From assembly GCA_035651715.1 (NCBI GenBank), contig DASRFD010000150.1, positions 1-64,000 of the forward strand: a DNA stretch of 64,000 nucleotides. Direction: 5' to 3'. The notes under the pieces were generated by a model. That model was given only the letters and a program-made list of their open reading frames with translations. It did not search any database and was not told the DNA's origin. Source of the stretch: Nevskia sp035651715 (GTDB taxonomy: Bacteria; Pseudomonadota; Gammaproteobacteria; Nevskiales; Nevskiaceae). Shown here piece after piece: positions 36,258 through 44,892 of this stretch. Position 1 is the first letter of the stretch; every line of letters begins with the position of its first letter. The translations under genes were made by a program, and so were the position numbers.

Positions 36258-37199
36258 GTGAGCACCGCCCAGCTGCAGAGCGCCTCGATCGAGGCCGTAG
36301 AGGTCGAGTTCCCGAGCCAAGGCGTCACTCTGCGCGCCGGGCATTTCCTGCCGGCCGGGCCGGCGCTGAAGAATCAGCGGGGCCAGCCTTGCGTCGTCAT
36401 GGGCCATGGCCTCGGCGGCACCCGCGCGGCGGGCCTGGAGCCGTTCGCGCGGCGTTTCGCCGCCAGCGGCCTACACGTCTTGTGCTTCGACTACCGCGGC
36501 TTCGGCAGGAGCGACGGCGAGCCGCGCCAATGGGTCAGCGTGAAGCGGCAACTGCAGGACTGGGCCGCCGCGATCGCCTTTGCCCGCACCCTGCCGGGAG
36601 TGGACCCGGATCGCATCGCCACCTGGGGCAGCTCCTTTTCCGGCGCGCATTCGGTCGCCGCGGCGGTCGCCGACGGCAGGATCGCGGCGGTCAGCTCGCA
36701 GGGCGCGATGATGGATGGCACGGCCGCCCTTTTCAACCTGCTGCGGCAGTGCGGCCTGGGCGCGGTGCTGAAGCTCAGCGCCTACGGCGTCGCCGACGCC
36801 GTGCGCAGCAGCCTCGGCCTGGGCCGCGTGACCATGCCGGTGGTCGGGCTGCCGGGGGAAACGGCGGCTCTGACCACGCCGGATTCCAAGCCCGGCTACC
36901 TGCGCATCGCGCCAGGGGACTGGCGCAATGAGATCAGCTGTAGCTGGGCGGTGGGCCTGGCGACCTACCGGCCGAACACCATGACCGCGCGGCTGCCCTG
37001 CCCGGCGCTGTTCTGCATCGCCACCGAGGACCAGGTGGTGCCCCCGGCGGCGATGGAAGACGGCGCGCGCCGCAGCGGCGGCAAGGTGGAAGTGAAGCGC
37101 TACCCGATCGGGCACTTCGACATCTATGTCGACAAGGGCTTCGAACAGGCTTCGCGGGACCAAGTCGAGTTCTTCACGCGGGTGCTGACACCGCGCTGA
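36258..37199 (+). CDS. Alpha/beta hydrolase
   Basis: 313-residue hydrolase of the alpha/beta fold, of the group related to dienelactone hydrolase/BAAT-type esterases. Oxyanion region GHGLGGTRAAGL, nucleophile Ser in WGSSFSGAHS, acid Asp in IATEDQVVPP and catalytic His in YPIGHFDIYV are all present. GTG 36258 is the start, with AAGGGG about 9 bases upstream. A TAGAAT box at 36189-36194 could belong to its promoter but no good -35 is seen. The substrate is unknown. Confidence 0.9.
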   Translation: MSTAQLQSASIEAVEVEFPSQGVTLRAGHFLPAGPALKNQRGQPCVVMGHGLGGTRAAGLEPFARRFAASGLHVLCFDYRGFGRSDGEPRQWVSVKRQLQDWAAAIAFARTLPGVDPDRIATWGSSFSGAHSVAAAVADGRIAAVSSQGAMMDGTAALFNLLRQCGLGAVLKLSAYGVADAVRSSLGLGRVTMPVVGLPGETAALTTPDSKPGYLRIAPGDWRNEISCSWAVGLATYRPNTMTARLPCPALFCIATEDQVVPPAAMEDGARRSGGKVEVKRYPIGHFDIYVDKGFEQASRDQVEFFTRVLTPR

Positions 37200-37216
37200 G
37201 CCATCCGGAAGTGGCG

Positions 37217-37233
37217 AAGGCGAAAATCGCCTT
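37217..37233. terminator. Short bidirectional hairpin between hydrolase and ppk2
   Basis: AAGGCGA-AAA-TCGCCTT, a perfect 7-bp stem with a 3-base loop and A/T-rich flanks, between two convergent stop codons. It may work as a weak terminator in both directions. Confidence 0.5.
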
Positions 37234-37256
37234 TAATCCCGTATCTCCACTCCCGG

Positions 37257-38174
37257 CTAGTACACCGAGGGCACGAACATCGAGGCCGGCACCGGGTTGC
37301 GCAGGTAGTCGGCGTGATGAACGCGTTCCGGCAGCGTGATCGGCGGGTGTTCGACCGTGTCGTAGGGAATCTGGGTCAGCAGGTGGTTGATCAGGTTGAG
37401 GCGCGCCTTCTTCTTGTCCACCGCCTCGACCACCCACCACGGCGCCTCGGGAATGTGGGTGCGCTCCAGCATCGTCTCCTTGGCCTTGGTGTACAGCTCC
37501 CAGCGGCGGCGCGACTCCAGGTCCATGGGCGAAAGCTTCCACTGCTTCAGCGGATCGTGGATGCGCGCCAGGAAGCGGCGGTGCTGCTCGGCGTCGGTGA
37601 TCGAGAACCAGTACTTGATGAGGACGATGCCGGAGCGCACCAGCATGCGCTCGAAGTCCGGCACCGTGCGGAAGAACTCCTCGTACTCGTCGTCGGTGCA
37701 GAAGCCCATCACCCGCTCGACCCCGGCGCGGTTGTACCAGCTGCGGTCGAACAGCACGATTTCGCCGCCGGCCGGCAGGTGCGCGACGTAGCGCTGGAAG
37801 TACCACTGCGTGCGCTCGCGGTCGTTCGGCGCCGGCAGCGCGGCGACGCGGCAGACGCGCGGGTTGAGGCGCTGGGTCACGCGCTTGATCGCGCCGCCCT
37901 TGCCGGCGGAGTCGCGGCCCTCGAACAGCACCACCACCTTGAGCTTGTTCTTGACCACCCAGTCCTGCAGCTTGACCAGCTCGGTCTGCAGGCGCAGCAG
38001 CTCGCGGAAATAGAAGTGGCGGTCGACGTCGGTGCCCGCAGCGGCGCCGGCGCCGTCGACGAGCGCGTCGAGCCGCGCATCGTCGAATTCCATTTCCAGT
38101 TCCTCGTCGATGCTTTCCTGGAGTTCCTCCTGCAGCAGGCGTTCCTGTTCGGGCGTGGGCTTGGACGTATTCAT
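37257..38174 (-). CDS. ppk2: Polyphosphate kinase 2
   Basis: 305-residue PPK2-family phosphotransferase, using polyphosphate to phosphorylate nucleotides. Walker A is FEGRDSAGKGGAIKRVTQRL, Walker B IVLFDRSWYNRAGVERVMGF, and the lid region FLARIHDPLKQWKLSPMD. The single PPK2 domain and the acidic N-terminus (EELEMEFDDARLDALV) suggest the class I group acting on NDPs. ATG 38174 is chosen, omitting an upstream in-frame extension. Confidence 0.95.
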   Translation of the reverse strand: MNTSKPTPEQERLLQEELQESIDEELEMEFDDARLDALVDGAGAAAGTDVDRHFYFRELLRLQTELVKLQDWVVKNKLKVVVLFEGRDSAGKGGAIKRVTQRLNPRVCRVAALPAPNDRERTQWYFQRYVAHLPAGGEIVLFDRSWYNRAGVERVMGFCTDDEYEEFFRTVPDFERMLVRSGIVLIKYWFSITDAEQHRRFLARIHDPLKQWKLSPMDLESRRRWELYTKAKETMLERTHIPEAPWWVVEAVDKKKARLNLINHLLTQIPYDTVEHPPITLPERVHHADYLRNPVPASMFVPSVY

Positions 38175-38272
38175 GAGTGCGGCTCGGCGAAAGTCGGGCC
38201 GGGCGGAAACACCCGGGCCGTCCATGTTAGGAGGCCGGGTGTGACAAGCCTGTTACGTCATCCGCGCCGGAT

Positions 38273-38920
38273 TCAGACCGGCTTGGAAATCGCCCGCCAC
38301 AGCATCTCGAACAGCACGTTCGCCTGCTTGGTCAGCGACTCGCGCTGGCCGCGGTGGAAATACATCTGCACCAGGCGGAACATCACGCCGAAGATGTAAT
38401 CGAGCAGGATCTTCTCGTCGACCTGGTCGTTGAGCACGCCCTTGGCGCGGCCCTCGCCCAGCACGCGGATGAAGGTGCCGAACAACTCGGGGTTCTGGAA
38501 CGTCTCCTGCTTGCGCCAGGTGTTGAGATACACCGAACTCATCACCAGCTGCATCACCTTGGGGTTGCGCTCGAAGAAGTCCAGCGAGACCCAGAACACC
38601 TTGCGGAAGCGCTCCTTGTAATCCTCGATCCCCTGCAGATGGTCGATCATGCGGGCGCCGAGCTTGCCCATCCAGGTGTCGAGGCTGGAGAACAGCAGCG
38701 CCTCCTTGCTGCCGTAGTACTTGTAGATGGTCTGCAGCGAGACGTTGGCGCCGCGCGCCACCTCGATCAGGCCGACGCGGTGGAATTCGCGCTCGGAAAA
38801 GATGTCCAGCACCGCTTGCTCGATGCGCAGCCGGGTGTCGGGATCGAGCTGGGAGCGGTCCGCCACCGGGGCGGCCTCGCGCTCGGGGCGCAAGCCCTTG
38901 TCTTCAAACGCGGTGTTCAC
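38273..38920 (-). CDS. TetR-family regulator divergent from the fatty-acid operon
   Basis: 215-residue TetR-type regulator. The N-terminal helix-turn-helix (AVLDIFSEREFHRVGLIEVA, then RGANVSLQTIYKYYGSKEAL) is followed by a long helical ligand domain. GTG 38920 has GAGGAA about 8 bases upstream. It is divergent from thiolase-fadB-fadE genes with a palindrome overlapping their promoter. It is therefore probably an acyl-CoA-responsive repressor of beta-oxidation (inference from position). Confidence 0.92.
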   Translation of the reverse strand: MNTAFEDKGLRPEREAAPVADRSQLDPDTRLRIEQAVLDIFSEREFHRVGLIEVARGANVSLQTIYKYYGSKEALLFSSLDTWMGKLGARMIDHLQGIEDYKERFRKVFWVSLDFFERNPKVMQLVMSSVYLNTWRKQETFQNPELFGTFIRVLGEGRAKGVLNDQVDEKILLDYIFGVMFRLVQMYFHRGQRESLTKQANVLFEMLWRAISKPV

Positions 38921-38985
38921 AACGGATTTCCTCGACGATGTGTAATGTCAGTTACTGCAGGCTTGGTCCTGCCCCCACTCTTTCC

Positions 38986-39027
38986 ATACGCAAGCGTATT
39001 GACTGGCATCCGGCATCTGGCTATGCT
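38986..39027 (+). promoter_or_regulatory. Predicted promoter and overlapping operator of the fatty-acid operon
   Basis: TTGACT (38999-39004), a 17-base spacer and TATGCT (39022-39027) form a good sigma-70 promoter. The palindrome ATACGCAAGCGTAT (38986-38999) overlaps the first T of the -35 box, an ideal position for repression by the divergent TetR protein. The rest of the 260-base spacer (38921-39180) shows no other clear element; the predicted leader is about 145 bases. Confidence 0.6.
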
Positions 39028-39180
39028 CGGGGACACTGCTTTTCTGCGCGGAGCGTATCATCCGGTTTGTTGCTCATCCCGCGGCCAGAGCCGTAGCCGG
39101 CTTGCCCTCGGGAAACACAGAGTAATAAAGATTACCCAACTCTACAACCCCCTTCCCACATCCGCCCCTTCGAGGACCCC

Positions 39181-40386
39181 ATGAGCGAAGCTTTCATCTA
39201 CGACGCGGTACGCACGCCGCGCGGCAAGGGCAAGAAAGACGGCAGCCTGCACGAGGTGACCCCGGTGCACCTGCTCGGCAACCTGTTCCACGCCCTGAAG
39301 GAGCGCAACCAGCTCGATACCCGCCAGGTCGACGATGTGGTGCTCGGCTGCGTCACTCCGGTGGGGGAGCAGGGCGCCGACATCGCCCGCACCGCCGTGC
39401 TGTACTCCGGCTGGGCCGAGAACGTGCCGGGCGTGACGCAGAGCCGCTTCTGCGCCTCCGGCCTGGAGTCGGTGAATCTGGCGGCGATGAAGGTCATGTC
39501 CGGCCAGGAAGACCTGGTGGTCGCCGGCGGCGTGGAGAGCATGTCACGCTGGCCGATGGGCTCGGACGGCGGCGCCTGGGCGATGGACCCGCGCATCAAC
39601 AACCAGCTCGGCTTCGCTCCGCAAGGCATCGGCGCCGACCTGATCGCCTCGCTGGAGGGCTTTTCCCGCGCCGACGTCGACGGCTTCGCCGTCCGCTCGC
39701 AGCAGCGCGCGGCGCGGGCGCGCGACGCGGGCTACTTCAAGAAGTCGGTGGTGCCGGTGACCGACGTCAACGGCATGACCGTGCTCGACCACGACGAGTA
39801 CATCCGCCCCGAAACCACGGTGGAGGGCCTGGCCACGCTCAAGCCCTCGTTCGAGCAGATGGGCCAGATGGGCTTCGATGCCACCGCGCTGCGCAAGTAC
39901 ACGACGATCGAGAAGATCACCCACGTGCACCATGCCGGCAACTCCTCCGGCATCGTCGACGGCGCCGCGCTGGTGCTGATCGGCTCCGGCGACAAGGGCA
40001 AGGCCCTGGGCCTGAGGCCCCGCGCCAGGATCCGCTCGGTGGCGGTGATCGGCAGCGAGCCGACCATCATGCTCACCGGCATCGCCCCGGCCGCGCAGAA
40101 GGCGCTGAAGAAGGCCGGCATGTCGGTCAAGGACATCGACCTGTTCGAGATCAACGAAGCCTTCGCCGCGGTGGTGCTGAAGGCGGTGCGCGCGCTCGAC
40201 ATCGACCTGGACCAGGTCAACGTCAACGGCGGCTCCATCGCCATGGGCCACCCGCTGGGCGCCACCGGCAGCATCATCCTCGGCACCGCGCTCGACGAGC
40301 TGGAGCGCACCAACAAGTCCACCGCCCTAATTTCGCTGTGCGTCGGCGCCGGCATGGGCATCGCCACCATCATCGAACGGGTCTGA
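39181..40386 (+). CDS. Acetyl-CoA C-acyltransferase (thiolase), FadA/FadI type
   Basis: 401-residue thiolase that cleaves 3-ketoacyl-CoA in the last step of beta-oxidation. The acyl-carrying Cys91 is in QSRFCASGLESVN. The other active-site loops are NEAFAAVV, NGGSIAMGHPLGATGS and CVGAGMG. It starts the operon with the FadB-type and FadE genes and is followed after 5 bases by the multifunctional enzyme. Confidence 0.95.
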   Translation: MSEAFIYDAVRTPRGKGKKDGSLHEVTPVHLLGNLFHALKERNQLDTRQVDDVVLGCVTPVGEQGADIARTAVLYSGWAENVPGVTQSRFCASGLESVNLAAMKVMSGQEDLVVAGGVESMSRWPMGSDGGAWAMDPRINNQLGFAPQGIGADLIASLEGFSRADVDGFAVRSQQRAARARDAGYFKKSVVPVTDVNGMTVLDHDEYIRPETTVEGLATLKPSFEQMGQMGFDATALRKYTTIEKITHVHHAGNSSGIVDGAALVLIGSGDKGKALGLRPRARIRSVAVIGSEPTIMLTGIAPAAQKALKKAGMSVKDIDLFEINEAFAAVVLKAVRALDIDLDQVNVNGGSIAMGHPLGATGSIILGTALDELERTNKSTALISLCVGAGMGIATIIERV

Positions 40387-40391
40387 GTCAC

Positions 40392-42542
40392 ATGAACGGC
40401 ACCAACAACACCGCTGTGCGCTACGGGCAGGATGCCGACGGCATCGTCACGCTGACCCTGGACCTGCCGGGCCGCTCGATGAACGTGCTCGACGAGACGC
40501 TCACCCGCGGCCTGGCCGACGCCGTCGAACGGATCGTCGCCGACACCGCCGTCAAGGGCGTGATCATCACCTCCGGCAAGAAGGAATTCCTGGCCGGCGC
40601 CGACATCGAAGGCCTGTACCGGAACACCGATGTCAAGGCCGTGTTCGCCATGGCCGAGGCCTACAAGACCATTCTGCGCAAGCTCGAGACCAGCGGCCGG
40701 CCGGTGGTGGCCGCGCTCAACGGCACCGCGCTCGGCGGCGGGCTGGAGCTGGCGATGGCCTGCCACTACCGCATCGCGGTGGACAATCCCAAGGCCAAGT
40801 TCGGCCTGCCCGAGGTGAAGCTGGGCCTGCTGCCCGGCGGCGGCGGCACGCAGCGCCTGCCGCGCCTGATCGGCATCCAGGCGGCGCTGCCGCTGATGCT
40901 GGAGGGCAAGGAACTGCGCGCCGACCAGGCGCTCAAGGCCGGCATCCTGCACGAGGTGGTGAAGGACATCCCGGCCATGCTGGAGCGGGCCAAAGCCTGG
41001 TGCGTGGCCAATCCGAAACCGGTGCAGCCCTGGGACGACAAGAAATTCAAGTGGCCGGGCGGCGACTCCAAGTCGCCGGCCAACGCCCAGATGTGGGCCA
41101 TCGCCCCGTCGATGGCCAATGCCAAGAGCCAGGGTAACTACCCGGCGCTGACCAACATCATGAGCTGCGTGTTCGAGGGCGGCGTGGTCGACTTCGACAC
41201 CGGCTGCCGCATCGAGTCGCGCTACTTCGCCGAGCTGGGCGTGAGCCAGGTGTCGAAGAACATGATCGGCACCCTGTGGTTCCAGCTCAACGCCATCAAC
41301 AAGGGCAAGTCGCGCCCGGAGGGCTTCGACAAGTCGACGGTGAAGAAGCTGGGGGTGCTCGGCGCCGGCATGATGGGCGCCGGCATCGCCTACGTCTCGG
41401 CCAAGGCCGGCATCGACGTGGTGCTGCTCGACACGACCGTCGAGGCCGCCGAGAAGGGCAAGGCCTATTCCGCCGGACTGCTCGACAAGGCGATCAAGAA
41501 AGGCCGCGAAACCCCGGCCGGCAAGGCCGCGTTCCTCGACAGGATCAAGGCCACCAGCTCCTTCGGCGATCTCGAAGGCTGCGACCTGGTGATCGAGGCG
41601 GTGTTCGAGGACCGCGCCATCAAGGCCGACGTGACGAAGAAGACGGAAGCGGTGATTCCGGCTTCGGCGACGTTCGCCTCCAACACCTCGACCCTGCCGA
41701 TCAGCGGCCTGGCCAAGGCCAGCGTGCGGCCCGGGCAGTTCATCGGCCTGCATTTCTTCTCGCCGGTGGACAAGATGCCGCTGGTCGAGATCATCGTCGG
41801 CGAGAAGACTTCCAAGGCAACCCTGGCCAAGGGCTTCGACTACGTGCAGCAGATCAAGAAGACGCCGATCGTGGTCAACGACTCGCGCGGCTTCTACACC
41901 TCGCGCTCGTTCTCGACCTACGTCATGGAGGGCATGACCCTGCTGCTGGAAGGCCAGCACCCGCGCTCGATCGAGGCGGCGGGCGTGCAGGCCGGCATGC
42001 CGGTCGGCCCACTGGCGGTGCAGGACGAAGTCTCCCTGTCCCTGGGCCTGCACGTGCTGGAGCAGACCCAGAAGGACTTTGCCGCGGACGGCAAGGCGTA
42101 TGCCGGCCATCCGGGCGAGGCGGTGCTGGTCAAGATGGTCAAGGCGCTGGACCGCCCGGGCAAGAAGGCCGGCAAGGGCTTCTACGAATACCCGGCCAAC
42201 GGCCAGAAATACCTGTGGCCGGAACTTAACCGTCACTTCCCGCTGTCGAAGAGCCAGCTGAGCCAGCAGGAGATGATGGAACGCCTGATGTTCGCGCAGG
42301 CGAACGAGGCGGCAAGGTGCTACGAGGAGAAGGTGGTCATGACCGTGGCCGATGCCAACATCGGCTCGATCTTCGGCTGGGGCTTCGCGCCCCACCAGGG
42401 CGGGGCGCTGCAGTACATCAATGCCTACGGCGTGGCCCGATTCGTCAAGCGCGCCGAGGAGCTCGCGACCAAGTACGGGCCGCGCTTCAAGCCGGCGGCG
42501 ATCCTGGTCGAAATGGCCGGGAACGGCAAGAGCTTCAGCTGA
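40392..42542 (+). CDS. 3-hydroxyacyl-CoA dehydrogenase / enoyl-CoA hydratase, FadB/FadJ type
   Basis: 716-residue beta-oxidation enzyme. The N-terminal crotonase half has KKEFLAGADIEG, NGTALGGGLELAMACHYRIA and GLPEVKLGLLPGGGGTQRLP. The C-terminal half is a hydroxyacyl-CoA dehydrogenase with the NAD loop LGAGMMGAGIAYVSAKAG, ASNTSTLPIS and GLHFFSPVDKMPLVEI. It works with the adjacent thiolase, giving a FadBA/FadJI-like complex. Gene order thiolase first is reversed relative to E. coli fadBA. Confidence 0.95.
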   Translation: MNGTNNTAVRYGQDADGIVTLTLDLPGRSMNVLDETLTRGLADAVERIVADTAVKGVIITSGKKEFLAGADIEGLYRNTDVKAVFAMAEAYKTILRKLETSGRPVVAALNGTALGGGLELAMACHYRIAVDNPKAKFGLPEVKLGLLPGGGGTQRLPRLIGIQAALPLMLEGKELRADQALKAGILHEVVKDIPAMLERAKAWCVANPKPVQPWDDKKFKWPGGDSKSPANAQMWAIAPSMANAKSQGNYPALTNIMSCVFEGGVVDFDTGCRIESRYFAELGVSQVSKNMIGTLWFQLNAINKGKSRPEGFDKSTVKKLGVLGAGMMGAGIAYVSAKAGIDVVLLDTTVEAAEKGKAYSAGLLDKAIKKGRETPAGKAAFLDRIKATSSFGDLEGCDLVIEAVFEDRAIKADVTKKTEAVIPASATFASNTSTLPISGLAKASVRPGQFIGLHFFSPVDKMPLVEIIVGEKTSKATLAKGFDYVQQIKKTPIVVNDSRGFYTSRSFSTYVMEGMTLLLEGQHPRSIEAAGVQAGMPVGPLAVQDEVSLSLGLHVLEQTQKDFAADGKAYAGHPGEAVLVKMVKALDRPGKKAGKGFYEYPANGQKYLWPELNRHFPLSKSQLSQQEMMERLMFAQANEAARCYEEKVVMTVADANIGSIFGWGFAPHQGGALQYINAYGVARFVKRAEELATKYGPRFKPAAILVEMAGNGKSFS

Positions 42543-42571
42543 CGCGCCCCACCCTTACAGGAGCACAAGCC

Positions 42572-44839
42572 ATGTTCGCATTGCTGATGAACTGGATGAA
42601 GGCCAACAAGATCCTGCCGCAGATCTCGGACACCGAGCGGCAGGCCCTGGAGGCCGGCAAGGTCTGGATCGACGGCGAATTCTTCGCCGGCAATCCGGAC
42701 TTCAGGAAAATCCTCGCGCAGAACTACAACCGGCTGCCGCCGGAGGAGCAGGCCTTCCTCGACGGGCCGGTGGAAGAGCTGTGCCGCATGGTCGACCGCT
42801 ACGACATCGGCCGCACCAAGCGCGTGCCGGACGAGATCCTGGAGTTCATCAAGAAGTCCGGCATGATGGGCTTCCTGATCCCCAAGGAGTACGGCGGCAA
42901 GCAGTTTTCGACCCTGGGCATCAGCACCATCCTGGCCAAGATCGGCCCGGTCAGCGCCACCGTCGGCACCTTCGTGGTGATCCCCAGTTCGCTGGGCGCG
43001 GCCGAACTGATCATCCACTACGGCACGCAGGAGCAGAAGAACCACTACCTGCCGAAACTGGCAGCCGGCGAATATGTTCCCTGCTTCGGCCTGACCGAGC
43101 CGACCGCCGGCTCCGACGCCGCCTCGATCAAGGCCGAAGGCCTGGTGTTCCGCGACGGCGACGGCGCGATCAAGCTCAAGCTCAACTTCCGCAAGCGCTA
43201 CATCACTCTGGCACCGATCGCCAACCTGGCGACCATTGCCTGCCGCCTGCACGACCCGCAGAACCTGCTGGGCAAGGGCGAGGACGTCGGCATCACCTGC
43301 GTGCTGGTGCACCAGGGCACGCCGGGCTTCAGTAACGGCGACCATCACGACCCGATCGGCGACCCGTTCTACAACGGCCCGCTGCTGGGCAAGGACGTGG
43401 TGGTGCCGCTGGACAACATTATCGGCGGCGCGGCCGGCGCCGGCCAGGGCTGGCGCATGCTGATGGAGCAGCTGGCGGGCGGCCGCATGGTGAGCCTGCC
43501 GGCCGGCGCAGTCGGCGGCGCCAAGGCGGTGGCGGCGGTGACCGGCCCCTACTCGATGGTGCGCCAGCAGTTCGGCATTCCCATCGGCCGCATGGAAGGC
43601 GTGGAGGAAAAGGTCGGCAAGATCGCCGCCCTCACCTACATGATGGACGGCGCGCGCATCTTCGGCTGCTCGGCAGTGGACGGCGGCATCCAGCCGCCGG
43701 TGGTCTCGGCGGTGATGAAGGCCTACACCACCGAGCTGGCGCGCGAGCTGACCGCGGACGGCATGGACGTGTTCTCGGGCTCCGGCGTGATGCAGGGCCC
43801 GAACAACATCCTCGGCATGGGCTACAAGTCGGCGCCGGTGGGCATCACGGTCGAAGGCGCCAACATCATGACACGCACCCTGATGGTGTTCGGCCAGGGC
43901 GCCACGCGCTGCCATCCCTACGCGCTGAACGTGGTCCACGCCGTGGAAGGCAACGACGTTCCGGCATTCCGCAAGAACCTGCTGGGGTGGATCGGCCACT
44001 TCATTCTCAACATCCTGCGCAGCTGGGTGCGCTACTGGACCCGCGGCCTCAGCGCCGGCGCCCCGGTGGCCGGGCCCACCGCCCGCTACTACCGGCGGCT
44101 GGCCTGGGCCGCGACCCGCTATGCCGTGCTCACCGACCTGGCGATGTTCACCATCGGCGGCAAGCTCAAGGTACGCGGCAAGCTCACCGGCCGCTATTCC
44201 GACGCCCTGGCCTGGATGATCCTCGCCACCGGCGCCCTGCGCCGCTACGAGGCGGAAGGACGCAAGGCCGAGGACCTGCCGTTGCTGCATTACTCGGTGC
44301 AGTACGCGCTGGCCAAGATCCAGGAAGCCTTCGCCGGCATCTACGCCAACTTCGGCGGCGGCCTGCCCGGGTGGTGGCTGCGCGGCGTCGGCGCCCTGTT
44401 CCTGCGCCTGAACCCGCTGGGCCACCCGCCGGGCGACCAGCTCGGCAATCAGGCCGCGCTGGCGATCCAGGCGCCGAGCGAACAGTACCGGCGCCTCACC
44501 AACGGCGTGTTCCTCTCGCCGGACGAGAGCCTCGGCGCCGGCCGCCTGCTCAAGGCGTTCAGGCTGCTGGCGCAGGCCGAGCCGGTGCTGGCCAAGATCC
44601 ACGCCGCGCAAAAGAACAAGCAGCTGCCGCGCGGCCATGCGGAGGATCTGGCCCAGGACGCGGTGAACAAGAACCTGATCAGCGGCGAAGAGGCAGCCCT
44701 GCTGCGCCGGGCCACCGCCGCGCGCCTCGAAGCGATCGAAGTGGACGTGTTCACGCCGGAGCAGTACTTCGGCACCATCGGCCAGCACGGCGGCCTGGAA
44801 CTCGGCGAGGCGCCGCGCCGGCGCGCGGCGAACGGCTAG
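42572..44839 (+). CDS. fadE: Acyl-CoA dehydrogenase FadE type (with DUF1974 C-terminal part)
   Basis: 755-residue acyl-CoA dehydrogenase, the long FadE class of gammaproteobacteria. The catalytic region contains ELIIHYGTQEQKNHYLPKLA, FGLTEPTAGSDAASIKAEG and FSGSGVMQGPNNILG. Residues ~480-750 form the extra C-terminal domain of FadE. The start has CAGGAG 8 bases upstream. It catalyses the first beta-oxidation step, passing electrons to ETF. It ends the operon, followed by a strong intrinsic terminator. Confidence 0.95.
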   Translation: MFALLMNWMKANKILPQISDTERQALEAGKVWIDGEFFAGNPDFRKILAQNYNRLPPEEQAFLDGPVEELCRMVDRYDIGRTKRVPDEILEFIKKSGMMGFLIPKEYGGKQFSTLGISTILAKIGPVSATVGTFVVIPSSLGAAELIIHYGTQEQKNHYLPKLAAGEYVPCFGLTEPTAGSDAASIKAEGLVFRDGDGAIKLKLNFRKRYITLAPIANLATIACRLHDPQNLLGKGEDVGITCVLVHQGTPGFSNGDHHDPIGDPFYNGPLLGKDVVVPLDNIIGGAAGAGQGWRMLMEQLAGGRMVSLPAGAVGGAKAVAAVTGPYSMVRQQFGIPIGRMEGVEEKVGKIAALTYMMDGARIFGCSAVDGGIQPPVVSAVMKAYTTELARELTADGMDVFSGSGVMQGPNNILGMGYKSAPVGITVEGANIMTRTLMVFGQGATRCHPYALNVVHAVEGNDVPAFRKNLLGWIGHFILNILRSWVRYWTRGLSAGAPVAGPTARYYRRLAWAATRYAVLTDLAMFTIGGKLKVRGKLTGRYSDALAWMILATGALRRYEAEGRKAEDLPLLHYSVQYALAKIQEAFAGIYANFGGGLPGWWLRGVGALFLRLNPLGHPPGDQLGNQAALAIQAPSEQYRRLTNGVFLSPDESLGAGRLLKAFRLLAQAEPVLAKIHAAQKNKQLPRGHAEDLAQDAVNKNLISGEEAALLRRATAARLEAIEVDVFTPEQYFGTIGQHGGLELGEAPRRRAANG

Positions 44840-44851
44840 GAGCCGGATGGC

Positions 44852-44887
44852 AAAAGCCCGCCGCGGTTGGCCGCGGCGGGCTTTTTT
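44852..44887 (+). terminator. Intrinsic terminator of the fatty-acid operon
   Basis: Perfect 11-bp GC-rich stem (GCCCGCCGCGG / CCGCGGCGGGC), TTGG loop, preceded by AAAA and followed by six T residues. The symmetric A and T tracts allow use from both sides, so it may also end the convergent kinase transcript. Confidence 0.93.
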
Positions 44888-44892
44888 GCGCC

